DNA of 64,000 nucleotides from JAAYOS01 sp050950785 (GCA_050950785.1 JBMNIG010000021.1:1-64000), one strand, 5' to 3'. Positions 25,778 to 35,450 are shown, counted from the stretch's first letter. The notes: generated from the sequence alone by a model not told the origin. Translations and numbers: made by a program.

Positions 25778-26935
25778 TTATCCATCTATACAGCGTTCAA
25801 TAAAGCTACTTGCCGCATCAGTATCAATGCTGCTATCAAAATGCGAAACGACATTTTCAAGGGCAATGCCGTCGTATTGCGTTACGCCCCTTGAGTTGCG
25901 TCCCGCCCAATGCTTAATAATTCGCGTACCTTCCAATATTTGACGATTATACATTGAACAAAGTCTTGTTGATATTTTCTTATTTTCATCGATAGCCACA
26001 ACATAAATCAAATAGACACTTTTATCCATTGATAAAAACGAAAGGACTTTATCAATATTGTAGCCTTTGGGATTGCTTGATAAAAAGAGCACCTTTGTCT
26101 TTATGTCGGTTGAAGTGATATAATCATCAAATTCCCGTTCATAATCGCCCAAACTATCAGCGGTATAAAATTCAGGCAATGGGCTGCCTGAATGCAGTGC
26201 ATCTATTAGTGTAGCACGCAAATCTTCTGCCGAAGTGATCAAATGCTCGATGATGCGTCCCCTTAAATTGACATTATCAATCAAGGCAGCAATAGTAATT
26301 TCTGATGCTACAGCTTTTACCCGCTGTTGTAAATCGTCACTGAGTATTTTGTATTCTTTTGAAGACAAAAAAGAAATTGCCCGATCAACTGAGCGCTTGA
26401 TACATAGAAATTGATCTTCCGTGGGACAAAAACGTTTCCCCGTTGGGTGTATATTGTTCGTTGCTTCCACTAAACGTACGAGGTTTTCCTCGAATGTATA
26501 GTTTTCGTGGGAAGTAAATAAGAATTCAAAATTGGCAGGCTCATTCTTTACGCCTTCAAATTCACGCATTATGTCGCTACCGTTGAAACTGCCCCTAATG
26601 TTATTGACGCGTAAATTTTGTGATGAATGACTTATTTTCCTGAGAAAAGTAGTATTCGCTAGCATGAGAAAATTTTTTTCCGGAGTAACAATACAAATTA
26701 TAAAAGGCAGCCTGTCGTATTTCTGCAAGGCGGAAAGGGAAAGAACCGTATTTCCAAAACTTCTCTTTCTAGCATGACAAAATCGGACGGCAAAATCTTT
26801 CCCATAAAAAACTTTTCCGTCATTTATCAAACCGAATGAACTCTGAACTTTTTCTATCAAAGCACTTTTATCCGCTATTCCATTTGCTGCCTGTATGAAA
26901 GTAACAAATTCATCTACAGCTTTGCGATTATACAT
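25778..26935 (-). CDS. Probable type II restriction endonuclease
   Basis: A 385-residue protein without a recognised nuclease signature. Its function is inferred from position: it begins four bases after the stop of a DNA adenine methyltransferase and shares its terminator, as in type II restriction-modification operons. Visible features include FEFLFTSHENYTFEENLVRLVEA-like helical segments (first part) and a C-terminal VLFLSSNPKGYN and HWAGRNSRGVTQYDG stretch. No clear PD-ExK motif could be placed by eye. If it is the restriction enzyme, its site should match the methyltransferase. Confidence 0.6.
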   Translation of the reverse strand: MYNRKAVDEFVTFIQAANGIADKSALIEKVQSSFGLINDGKVFYGKDFAVRFCHARKRSFGNTVLSLSALQKYDRLPFIICIVTPEKNFLMLANTTFLRKISHSSQNLRVNNIRGSFNGSDIMREFEGVKNEPANFEFLFTSHENYTFEENLVRLVEATNNIHPTGKRFCPTEDQFLCIKRSVDRAISFLSSKEYKILSDDLQQRVKAVASEITIAALIDNVNLRGRIIEHLITSAEDLRATLIDALHSGSPLPEFYTADSLGDYEREFDDYITSTDIKTKVLFLSSNPKGYNIDKVLSFLSMDKSVYLIYVVAIDENKKISTRLCSMYNRQILEGTRIIKHWAGRNSRGVTQYDGIALENVVSHFDSSIDTDAASSFIERCIDG

Positions 26936-26938
26936 TGA

Positions 26939-27961
26939 TTATCCCCCAAACAAATCGAGCATTGTTTGTTCTTCTTTCTGTGTCTTTTCTTTCATTTTAT
27001 CTGCCTTTTCTTTATTTGCAGCAGAGATTTGTTCCGCAAGTGAGTTTCTTTCCCAAAAAACTCCGTTCACATAGCCCTGTATATCTTTATCGTTATCTGC
27101 CATTTCAAGTCGCTGTTCTGCCCACAAACAATACTGTTCGTCAATCTCTATCCCAATATAGTGACGTCCTAGTTTTTTGGCAACAACGCTTGTCGTTCCT
27201 GAACCAAGGAACGGGTCAAATACAATATCACCGGCATCTGAACTTGCCAACATGATTTTAGCAATCAGCTTTTCGGACTTTTGCGTTGGGTGCGCAGTAT
27301 TTTCAGGCATTGACCAAAATGGTATTGTAATATCGTCCCAAAAATTTGACGGGCAAGTGTCCCGATAATTCCCGGTATCAGTTTCTACCCAATCTTTTGG
27401 CTTTCCGTTGACGCGGTACGGAGCAATCACTTTTTTTCGAATTTTAACGGCTTCAAGATTAAATGTATACTGATCACTCTTTGTGGCAAACCATATATCT
27501 TCTAGACCGTTTTTCCAATTTGCTTTTGCCCCTCTGCCCTTTTCACGCTGCCATGTAATGCGATTTCTCACCTTGAAAAAATCACCCATGACGCGGCCAA
27601 TTATCAAACTGGATTCCCAATCGCAGCAAACATAAATAGACCCGTCAGGTTTAAGAAGCGGATAAACAGCGGAAAGCCATTGACGGGTATATTCTTCATA
27701 TTCAGAAGCCTTGCGTTTTGAAAATTTGCTTCCATTATACACCTTTGTTAGATTATACGGCGGGTCTGCAATAATCAAATCGATACTTTCTTTGGGTAAA
27801 TTAGGGAGAACAGAAAATGTGTCACCTATAATCGTTTTATCGAGAATTGATTGAATATCTGACACAGGAGAATCCACGGTTATACACCGATCTATGTAAT
27901 GTTGTCCCTCAGATATTGGCGTATCAATGGTTTTGTTCCGTGGCGCTTTTTTCTTTGACAT
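26939..27961 (-). CDS. Type II DNA (N6-adenine or N4-cytosine) methyltransferase, beta class
   Basis: A SAM-dependent amino-methyltransferase of about 340 residues. The catalytic motif IV IIADPPYNLTKVY lies near the N-terminus and the SAM motif I FDPFLGSGTTSVVAKKLGR lies near the C-terminus, which defines the beta class. PFWSMPENTAHPTQKSEKL precedes motif I as usual. The ATG at 27961 (MSKKKAP) has GAGGAAA upstream and is chosen over a 31-codon extension. The site recognised cannot be inferred from sequence alone. Upstream partner of the restriction enzyme gene. Confidence 0.9.
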   Translation of the reverse strand: MSKKKAPRNKTIDTPISEGQHYIDRCITVDSPVSDIQSILDKTIIGDTFSVLPNLPKESIDLIIADPPYNLTKVYNGSKFSKRKASEYEEYTRQWLSAVYPLLKPDGSIYVCCDWESSLIIGRVMGDFFKVRNRITWQREKGRGAKANWKNGLEDIWFATKSDQYTFNLEAVKIRKKVIAPYRVNGKPKDWVETDTGNYRDTCPSNFWDDITIPFWSMPENTAHPTQKSEKLIAKIMLASSDAGDIVFDPFLGSGTTSVVAKKLGRHYIGIEIDEQYCLWAEQRLEMADNDKDIQGYVNGVFWERNSLAEQISAANKEKADKMKEKTQKEEQTMLDLFGG

Positions 27962-28176
27962 TGTGGTTTCCTCAATTCTATAATCTCTATAATAAAACCG
28001 CTTTGCACAATAGTAGCAGGCGAACATACAGTTAACACCGATTATCGAGTGCAAAACATCTGTCGAACGCGAAATTCAATTATTATTATACTAAAAGTTC
28101 AAGATGCATTCAACAACGTCAGCCTGACCATAGCACTGCTCAACTATTAGAAGTAGAACGATGCATAATGCAGGCA

Positions 28177-29298
28177 TTACTTTTTCGCTACGATTATAGT
28201 TGTGTTCTCGACACGCCAAGCCTTTTCAGCAGTTGCAAAGCCGGCTTCCTTAAACATTTTTATTTGGTTTTCAATGGTACAGGGTGTGTCAAAATGATAA
28301 TGAGCACCGTCAGGGATACTCAACTCCTGACGGAGTTTTTTGTTATAGGCAAAGAGCTCATTTTCAACCATCTGATCCTCAACCATATAGTCGCACTCAA
28401 TGTATACACCCTTCGGCTTTAGTGACTTATGTATCTTTTTGTACAGCTCCACCTTATCATTCTTTTCAAAGTGATGCATCGTCTGAAACGAAATTGCTGT
28501 ATCAAAAGCACTTTCTCCCAGTTCAACTTTAAAATAATCACCGCAGATAAGCTTTATGTTCTTATCTTTGTGCTTTTCATGCAGTCTGTCCAACATCACC
28601 TGAGTTAAGTCTATTCCAACCACCAAAATATCAGGAAATCTTCTGAATATTTCATCAAGCTCAAGCCCCGTTCCACAGCCTAAGTCAAGCAAAGTTTTAG
28701 TGCTAGCCGGAATAAGTTCTGCCATCTTTATATATCCTTCTTTGCAGCCTTGAACGTCGTTTAGCATATGTTCATCATATCCATCGACTCGAGCAGCAAA
28801 AAAGTCGTCCATTCTTTCAAGCACAGGATCTTTAATAGTTGGAGCTTCGTATATCCTCGATGTGTCTCCCCAGTCATGACACCCAATTCCAATGTATTTC
28901 CACTCATACTTTTCATAGTATGATGTGTGGTCGGTACATAGATACAGCTTGTCGAAACCCAGTTTTCCGCCCTCTATTCTTGCGTGCTCTAGCAGCTTTG
29001 ACCCCAAGGCATTACCTCTTGCTTTTTCTTCAACGAAAAGCGCGCATAGATACGGAAATAAATCAGTCCTGTCGACAAAATCATTCTGGATAAGGCCACA
29101 GCCTCCAACAATATTTTCATCTTCATCAATCATTAAATACCACTGTGGTAGCTTTTCGTTTTTGTTGATGCAATCATCAAAGCTCTTTTCATACTCTTTG
29201 CGGTCTATTCCAAACTTTGAAGCAAACCAGTCTATTCCACGCTCAGAAAATCTAGGATCGCTTTTTATTGAGATGATTCTATATTTCTGTTGACTCAT
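28177..29298 (-). CDS. Fused GNAT acetyltransferase and SAM methyltransferase (copy 2)
   Basis: Paralogue of the gene at 10124, with the same two domains. The GNAT part has VGGCGLIQNDFVDR and the acetyl-CoA loop EEKARGNALGSKLL; the methyltransferase part has LLDLGCGTGLELDEIF, VVGIDLTQVML and FQTMHHFEKN. Stretches of more than 20 residues around KFGIDRKEYEKSFDD are identical between the copies, while the linker between domains is shorter here. The ATG at 29298 follows AGGGGG. Both copies end with VENTTIIVAKK-like C-termini. Downstream gene order differs from copy 1, but both copies neighbour flavodoxin-fold genes. Confidence 0.87.
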   Translation of the reverse strand: MSQQKYRIISIKSDPRFSERGIDWFASKFGIDRKEYEKSFDDCINKNEKLPQWYLMIDEDENIVGGCGLIQNDFVDRTDLFPYLCALFVEEKARGNALGSKLLEHARIEGGKLGFDKLYLCTDHTSYYEKYEWKYIGIGCHDWGDTSRIYEAPTIKDPVLERMDDFFAARVDGYDEHMLNDVQGCKEGYIKMAELIPASTKTLLDLGCGTGLELDEIFRRFPDILVVGIDLTQVMLDRLHEKHKDKNIKLICGDYFKVELGESAFDTAISFQTMHHFEKNDKVELYKKIHKSLKPKGVYIECDYMVEDQMVENELFAYNKKLRQELSIPDGAHYHFDTPCTIENQIKMFKEAGFATAEKAWRVENTTIIVAKK

Positions 29299-29463
29299 CA
29301 AATCCCCCTAGTTAAAAAACACTTTTGACTCAACTTGATAGATGATTTTTATTGCGTATATGATGCTTGTACAGCATTGAAAACAGCGTCTTTGTTACTT
29401 ATCGACCAAGAGTTACTGTTCTTATGATCATAAAAAAGGATGATATAAACTGCAATTATCAAA

Positions 29464-30102
29464 TCATTTTCTTAAGTGCAGATCCCTTGTCTTCAGGCCG
29501 TTTGCCTTAACAGACTTCCTCCATCCCATTTCCGCAGCTAACTTATAAAGAAATCTCGGAAAATTTGCTGTTATAAAGATGTCCTCTCCCGAAGACCTCT
29601 CCGAGATATTTTTTACAAGTTTACTGAGTGCTTCGCCTAGATCTTTCTTAGGACCATATCCAGCCGGAACATTTTTCACAGATTGGAGCATGCCTCCGGC
29701 ACCCATTCCAATCCCCTGACCCCAGCGAAGTCCAGCTTTTTTGCACCAATTCTTCATCATTTCAATTGCCAAGGCAGTTTGATGGCCTTCAAAAAAACCG
29801 CAATTTACAAGAGTATAAACAACAATATCTTTTTCTTTTATGGTTGAGAGGAAACTTTCTAACTGCATAATACAACTCAATAAATGAGATGGAATACCGT
29901 CTACATATAGAGGAAATGCAAAAACTAAAGCGTTACTTTCTGCCACTTGTTCCATTTCTTCTTCGTTCAACTGCGGCTTTCTAAAGCTATATTCAGCAAT
30001 TTCTTTGTCATCACCTAAAAACTTCTTTAACTCTTGTAACAGGCAACCTGAAGCGCTCTCCATGTTTTTAGGGCTTCCGTTAATCAATGCAATCTTCATC
30101 AT
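29464..30102 (-). CDS. Flavodoxin-fold NAD(P)H-dependent protein
   Basis: A 212-residue flavodoxin-fold protein. The N-terminal flavin phosphate loop is KIALINGSPKNMESAS; SNALVFAFPLYVDGIPSHLL is the second flavin loop, and LVNCGFFEGHQTALAIEMM is a family segment. The ATG overlaps the stop of the upstream flavodoxin-fold gene (ATGATG, 30102), so both are co-translated and may form a pair. Substrate unknown. Confidence 0.75.
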   Translation of the reverse strand: MMKIALINGSPKNMESASGCLLQELKKFLGDDKEIAEYSFRKPQLNEEEMEQVAESNALVFAFPLYVDGIPSHLLSCIMQLESFLSTIKEKDIVVYTLVNCGFFEGHQTALAIEMMKNWCKKAGLRWGQGIGMGAGGMLQSVKNVPAGYGPKKDLGEALSKLVKNISERSSGEDIFITANFPRFLYKLAAEMGWRKSVKANGLKTRDLHLRK

Positions 30103-30599
30103 ATAATACCCTTCATCTCGACAGTACTTTGAACAAAAGAAATTTTACTTACATTACAAGCTAAATTTACAGAGTTTGCTACAACCAACTTTTGAGCTGT
30201 CTGTTTTTCCTCTTCGGTTATATTTTCACCGTAAAACAACACGTGCAAATTTATTTTGTTTTTATATCTTCTCCGGTGATGCATTTCACCGTTCCTCGTA
30301 ACAAAATAGGGGTGTATATAGGAAATGCTGCGATCTAATACGTTCTTAACAAACGGACTAAACCCGCCATAACAGCACTTGCTAATAATTATCAGATCTT
30401 TGCACTTTGATAGATTCTCTCCCATATCACCATAATCATCGCGTATTACGCAAGCAGCAGGTGTCTTTACCCAACACCCGAAACAACCTATACAATGACG
30501 TATCGTACCATTGTCCGAAATAATCATCGTCTCACTCATTTGTTTAGTAAATAATTCCTGAAATTCCTCATTGTTCAAATCGTGTATAAGTAACCTCAA
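30099..30599 (-). CDS. Flavodoxin-fold protein lacking a normal N-terminal flavin loop
   Basis: A 166-residue protein of the flavodoxin family with the Cys-rich segment RHCIGCFGCWVKTPAACVI and CKDLIIISKCCYGGFSPF. The usual N-terminal phosphate loop is replaced by MRLLIHDLNNEEFQ, as in a known small family of such proteins. The proposed start is TTG at 30599; the ribosome site there is weak. Forms an overlapping pair with the next gene, and the pair lies directly upstream of GNAT-methyltransferase copy 2. Confidence 0.7.
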   Translation of the reverse strand: MRLLIHDLNNEEFQELFTKQMSETMIISDNGTIRHCIGCFGCWVKTPAACVIRDDYGDMGENLSKCKDLIIISKCCYGGFSPFVKNVLDRSISYIHPYFVTRNGEMHHRRRYKNKINLHVLFYGENITEEEKQTAQKLVVANSVNLACNVSKISFVQSTVEMKGII

Positions 30600-30864
30600 A
30601 TCGCACCGCCACTTTCATATGAATAGTATCGCTTAACTGATTCTTATAAAAATGTGTTATCCCGGAAACACGAACATAAGAAATAAACTTTAACCTTATG
30701 TTATCGGCTTTTACACTTTTTCTAGATGATATTCCATAAACATGAAATTATTTTTATCATTGTATCAAGTTACACTATAAATTACAACATCCCACTTGTT
30801 TCTGATAATTCCTGCTAAATTTAATATTCAGCGATACCGGCTATACCCTTCCTGCTATCGAGCG

Positions 30865-30909
30865 GGTTGCAGACTTGCACCCTAGATCGGGTCCGTAGCG
30901 GGGGCAACC
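30865..30909. other. GC-rich hairpin element in the 30.6-31.0 kb gap
   Basis: Within an otherwise AT-rich gap of about 430 bases, GGTTGC (30865-30870) can pair with GCAACC (30904-30909) around an inner ACCC/GGGT hairpin. I cannot assign it to an RNA family or mobile element. No gene is seen in the rest of the gap apart from the terminator at 30912-30945. Confidence 0.3.
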
Positions 30910-30911
30910 AA

Positions 30912-30945
30912 AAGGCTCTGTTAGAACTTTTTCTATCAGAGCCTT
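30912..30945 (-). terminator. Terminator downstream of the GH3 gene
   Basis: Arms AAGGCTCTG (30912-30920) and CAGAGCCTT (30937-30945); on the minus strand the stem is followed by TTGG. The short T-run makes it moderate. Confidence 0.55.
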
Positions 30946-31030
30946 CAAGTTTATAAACGCGCTTTTCTAAACCAGAAACAATATAGCTGGAAAAACGCTA
31001 TAAGTTTACGGTTATAGATACAAAGCTAAT

Positions 31031-33913
31031 TTATCTTTTTGCACAACGCATGATCACTTTCAGATTGTTTATTGCGCAACGCTGGATATCGCCTTTGCAG
31101 ATCGTGGGTTTCTTTACCATAGTTCCCTTATAGTAAATTTTCTTACCATCTTCAGAGATGGAAGCATCCTTTGTTGTGACAGGATGGGCAAATCCGGGTT
31201 CCATACCGGGTCTGCGGAACTGCGGCGGAAGCTCAGGGATGTGCTCCATATAGAGTGGTTCTCCATTTACAACAATCATATCATCCTTTACAGTCGCAAC
31301 ATATCCGTCACCCAAAACAGCCTCGGCGATATCTTGCCCGTCTTGGCTAGGTGTAAAGGAGTTCCAGACAGGTTTCAATAAGGTAATGAATGATCTTTCC
31401 TCATAGAATTTTACTTGTCCACGCTCATCAAACTCCGGTTGCTTTATGACAGCGGCAAGAACAATGTTCCTTATCCTGCCTTCACCGCCGGGCATTATAA
31501 GATCGTTTCCAGCGTGCATCGAAATGGATGGGGTCGACATACCGCCGTTCCAGTCGGTCATGATCATACCGTCAAATCCCCATTCGCCTCTAGCAATGTT
31601 AGTGCAGAGATCAAAGCTGTCAGCCGCAGGAACACCATTGATTTTGTTATATGCAGTCATAATTGTCATCGGCTTCGATTCTTTGAAGGCAATTTCAAAA
31701 TTGCGGAGATAGATCTCACGCATCGCTCTTTCTCCCACGATCGTATCAACAGCATATCTGTTGCTTTCCTGATTATTGGCAGCGTAGTGTTTGATACAAG
31801 CACCTATGTGGGGTCTTACCTGAATTCCACGAACATATGCGGCAGCCATATGACCGGAAATGAACGGGTCTTCTGAATAGTACTCAAAGTTGCGGCCACA
31901 GAGCGGATCACGGTGAATGTTGAGTCCCGGTCCGAGGACTACTGCAATACCTAGCTCATCAAGCTCATCAGATATGCCCTTGCCCACTTCTTCCATAAGA
32001 GCGAGGTCAAAGGACTGTGCCAAAAGTGTTCCTATAGGCCAAGCAGTGCAGTATTGATATCTCTTTACCTTCTCACCTGTTTCGATATCTGTAGCCTCAA
32101 ACTCTTGGTTTACACGGACACCGGCAGGCCCATCGGCAACAACGATAGACGGTATCTTGTACTTATCCCATAGATTAGGTGTTGTTTCACCCGCGGCACC
32201 TGCTATCGTTGAAGAGTTTGCACCAACGATCGGCGTACCTTCGTTTGCAACTCCCCATCCGGTTCCGCAGTTGAGCTCGGCAAGCTCTTCAACGGATAGT
32301 TGCGCAACTAGATCCTCCAAAGTAGCTTTGCCATTAACTACATCTTCAAGCGTAATATCCTGCTTTTCTTTCAAGCAAACTTTTTCGTAAGGTACCTGCG
32401 GCTGATAATCTTTGTCTGTTGTATATGTTATAACTGATTCATCCTGATATATCGAACGGCTATCGATGCATGGAATCGCTTCCGGATGGATATGCAAGAC
32501 TGGGACATTTGTCCAGTCGCCATCAACCATGCCATAAGCCTTACCAAGTCTGCTTATCTCGTCAAGCGGTTGAGAAAGCGGTAATTGGTGATTTACGAGT
32601 CGGGTTGTAACATCACGATCAAGCTTTATAGTGAAAGCGGGTACAGTGTCTCTTGATGAAGCACCTATCCGAATGCGATAATCTCCCTTTTCAAGAGCAT
32701 AACAAGAGTTGTCATAGTCAAAGGATGCAATATCGCTCAAACGGAAGGTTATCGTCAATACTTCCTTTTCACCCGGTGCCAGAAGCTTTGTTTTTGCAAA
32801 CCCCACTAATTCCTGATAGGGCTTCTCCAAACGAACCTCTGGCGATGAACAATAGACTTGTACGACCTCTTTACCGGAATATTGTGAACCGGTATTAACT
32901 ACCTCAGCGACCACTTTGACCGACTCGCCATCTATGGATTGATCGACATGCTTTATGTCGAAAGTAGTATAGCTCAATCCATATCCAAATGGATATATCG
33001 GTGTCTTGTTGAAGCTGTCAAACCAGCGGTATCCAACGTATATGCCTTCGGTATACTTTTCAACATCGACGTTTTGATCGTTGTGAGCAAATGTTTCGGA
33101 TGCCGGATAATCTTTATAATCACTTGCCCAAGTAGCAGTGAGTTTTCCACTAGGTGTTACCTTTCCGGTCAGGACATCCAGCACAGCATTTCCACCCTCT
33201 TGTCCAGCTAAGCTCATCAAAAGAATGGAATCTAGTTTATCCAGCTGTATAATCTGGCTCATATCGATGACGCCGCCAACGTTTAATACAAGAATCGTCT
33301 TATTAAATGTCTCAGTAATATATTTCAGGTTATTGACCTCAGTTGGACTGAGCAAATAGTCACCGATTTCATACTCTTGCTCACCGATCTTGATTTTTTT
33401 TGTAAGGGAGCGGTCTGCACCTTCGCCGGAGTTGCGGGAAAGCACATAGATCGCAACATCGGTTTGATCTGCGAAATCTCTTATCTCTTCTTCGTCAAGT
33501 GAGTCTTCAGGGTATGCAAATGTAACCATAGGATTACCGGCAATTTTCTGCATCTCTGTGTCATAACCAATGGCGTAGTCACGTAGACGCTTTTCAGTGA
33601 CAACTTCGTACCCCGCGTCAATGAAAGAATCCAATATATTTACGTGATATCTTGGACTTTGGTTTACATCACTCGAAGCACCGCCTGATAGCCCGCCGTT
33701 AAAGGGATCTCCGGAACCTGTCCCGCCGCGGACTGTGCGAACTGCACCTACACCGAACAGCGCTATTTTCGTTTGTTCTTTTTTTAGAGGCAGGGTTCCA
33801 TTTCTGTTTTGTAAAAGCACCATGCCCTCAGTTGCTGCTTGCCTTGAAAGTGCAGCATTCTTAAGTTCACGGTCCGACATTGGAGGATATACCTTTTGTT
33901 TTGTTCTACTCAT
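31031..33913 (-). CDS. Glycoside hydrolase family 3 (beta-glucosidase/xylosidase type) with swapped domain order
   Basis: A 960-residue cytoplasmic enzyme that likely removes beta-linked glucose or xylose from imported glycosides. The domain order is reversed relative to most GH3 enzymes: the C-terminal-type alpha/beta sandwich comes first (about residues 45-330, with TKIALFGVGAVRTVRGGTGSG-like start), then a fibronectin-like domain (about 340-420), then the catalytic barrel (about 560-850) with CIKHYAANNQES and the nucleophile Asp787 in GFDGMIMTDWNGG. Such an order is known in some Clostridia. No signal peptide. Monocistronic; terminator at 30912-30945. Which sugar it cuts cannot be told. 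Confidence 0.9.
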   Translation of the reverse strand: MSRTKQKVYPPMSDRELKNAALSRQAATEGMVLLQNRNGTLPLKKEQTKIALFGVGAVRTVRGGTGSGDPFNGGLSGGASSDVNQSPRYHVNILDSFIDAGYEVVTEKRLRDYAIGYDTEMQKIAGNPMVTFAYPEDSLDEEEIRDFADQTDVAIYVLSRNSGEGADRSLTKKIKIGEQEYEIGDYLLSPTEVNNLKYITETFNKTILVLNVGGVIDMSQIIQLDKLDSILLMSLAGQEGGNAVLDVLTGKVTPSGKLTATWASDYKDYPASETFAHNDQNVDVEKYTEGIYVGYRWFDSFNKTPIYPFGYGLSYTTFDIKHVDQSIDGESVKVVAEVVNTGSQYSGKEVVQVYCSSPEVRLEKPYQELVGFAKTKLLAPGEKEVLTITFRLSDIASFDYDNSCYALEKGDYRIRIGASSRDTVPAFTIKLDRDVTTRLVNHQLPLSQPLDEISRLGKAYGMVDGDWTNVPVLHIHPEAIPCIDSRSIYQDESVITYTTDKDYQPQVPYEKVCLKEKQDITLEDVVNGKATLEDLVAQLSVEELAELNCGTGWGVANEGTPIVGANSSTIAGAAGETTPNLWDKYKIPSIVVADGPAGVRVNQEFEATDIETGEKVKRYQYCTAWPIGTLLAQSFDLALMEEVGKGISDELDELGIAVVLGPGLNIHRDPLCGRNFEYYSEDPFISGHMAAAYVRGIQVRPHIGACIKHYAANNQESNRYAVDTIVGERAMREIYLRNFEIAFKESKPMTIMTAYNKINGVPAADSFDLCTNIARGEWGFDGMIMTDWNGGMSTPSISMHAGNDLIMPGGEGRIRNIVLAAVIKQPEFDERGQVKFYEERSFITLLKPVWNSFTPSQDGQDIAEAVLGDGYVATVKDDMIVVNGEPLYMEHIPELPPQFRRPGMEPGFAHPVTTKDASISEDGKKIYYKGTMVKKPTICKGDIQRCAINNLKVIMRCAKR

Positions 33914-34110
33914 TGCTTCAACCCCATATTATTTTTCGTTAATTAGTATATTGTTCATAGTATAACGTATCAGGAGGTATAAAACAACATATTATCATCA
34001 AAATCTATAGCCATGAAAATTTTATGAAGGAAGAACTGCCCGCAGACAAGCAGCATTACATCTACATTGAACATATACTTTTACCAAACAAGATCGATCG
34101 GCTAAAAAGT

Positions 34111-34152
34111 AAAACCACTATCCCAATTGATCGATTGGGTATAGCGGTTTTA
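34111..34152. terminator. Bidirectional terminator
   Basis: Arms AAAACCACTATCCCAAT and ATTGGGTATAGCGGTTTT with one mismatch each side of centre GATCG, T-rich on both ends. Located downstream of the leftward lipase-like gene. Confidence 0.85.
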
Positions 34153-34164
34153 TTTTGTATGAAC

Positions 34165-35043
34165 TCATTTCAGCAAAAACTCTAAGACGTCGTTGTAAAC
34201 CTTCTCTTTGTCATCCTCGTTTAGTACTTCATGTTTCATACCCTTGTATACAATGCTGGATATATTTTTATAACCAACCTTTCTTAGTGAAAGGATGGAA
34301 TCTCGGATCCCTTTGCTTCCCCCGGTCACAGGATCGTCCTCACCGGTCACACTTAGGATCGGTAAATCGGGATTTGCGCATTTGAATGCCTTGAAATTAT
34401 GCATCTGACGGTCTGCATCAATTACTGTCAACTGTCCGTAATTTTCGTAAATATATCCGCACAGAGGATCATTTATGTAACTTTCGAGATTTTTCTCACT
34501 TACGCTTATCCATGAAAAGTCCTGCTTAGTGTCTCCCTTGATTCTTGACAAAATATAACCACGTCTTCCTCCAAGCTTCGTAACTACTTTCCCAAATATG
34601 TACGCCGCTTTCACTCCAACTACGTAGTTTGGTGTGCCACTGAGTACAAGCTTACTAAGTTCATGGTCATGCTCCTGCAGATAAACCCTTGCGAACAGTG
34701 AACCCAATGAGTGACCAATCATATATAATCCTTTTCCCGGGTAAAGTCCCTGGATATACTTGGTTATCAATACCTGGTCATCTATCATCTGCTCAAGACT
34801 TCCCATAGTCCCCAAATAATATTCATCATTGCGTGATTCACCATGTCCCCGGTTATCTGATATGATTACGGTAAAACCATTTTTTTGTAGATACTTCGCA
34901 AAGTCAAAATACCTGTTCTTGTGCTCCACAGCACCATGGATTATCTGCACCAATGCCTTTGGATCTTCCGCTCTAAAAAGTACTGTTGATAATTCAAGTC
35001 CGTCATTTGCTGTCAGTTTAATGCTCTCGATAGCGCCCATCAT
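34165..35043 (-). CDS. Alpha/beta hydrolase, monoacylglycerol-lipase-like
   Basis: A 292-residue serine hydrolase. The oxyanion-region motif is VQIIHGAVEHKNRYFDF, then ISDNRGHGESRND, and the nucleophile elbow GHSLGSLFARV, which are typical of the lysophospholipase/monoglyceride lipase group; catalytic Asp in GEDDPVTGG and His in YKGMKHEVLNE. No signal peptide. A GGGGGAGG site precedes tandem ATGs at 35043/35040. Monocistronic with own terminator. Confidence 0.85.
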   Translation of the reverse strand: MMGAIESIKLTANDGLELSTVLFRAEDPKALVQIIHGAVEHKNRYFDFAKYLQKNGFTVIISDNRGHGESRNDEYYLGTMGSLEQMIDDQVLITKYIQGLYPGKGLYMIGHSLGSLFARVYLQEHDHELSKLVLSGTPNYVVGVKAAYIFGKVVTKLGGRRGYILSRIKGDTKQDFSWISVSEKNLESYINDPLCGYIYENYGQLTVIDADRQMHNFKAFKCANPDLPILSVTGEDDPVTGGSKGIRDSILSLRKVGYKNISSIVYKGMKHEVLNEDDKEKVYNDVLEFLLK

Positions 35044-35450
35044 AATGCCTCCCCCTCAACATTTTTTACAGTTTTCCTTCAATCTCCAAGTGACAGTTTC
35101 TTTTAGGTATAATTCTTAATCCATTTGTACTGATCGTAGTAGAAAACTTCTTTATGACCAACCTTTTGATAAACTCTATTTGAGTACGGATACTCTTGTA
35201 CTGATTTGTACTGAACAAATATCATATCGCACCTCAATTATATCAAATTTGGCATTATTATAGTTTGCTTCGCAAAGGAAGCGCTTAAGTACCTTAAATG
35301 GATTTATTGTATCACTTTATATCCGAACAATACAATCATACATAACATAAAATATGACAGTAGGATACAATAATCGACTCACTATCACCGCCAAACATGG
35401 AGTACACCGAAGCGAGGCATCACATATATGATTCATCAGGAGGATCTATT
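35044..35450. other. Divergent intergenic region
   Basis: Separates the leftward hydrolase from the rightward hypothetical gene at 35451. AT-rich with near-repeats of ATTTGTACTGA around 35120-35220; no gene recognised. Confidence 0.4.

Noticed and set aside
30865..30909. tRNA-like or attC site
   Set aside because: The stems are too short and no acceptor or core-site sequence could be placed.
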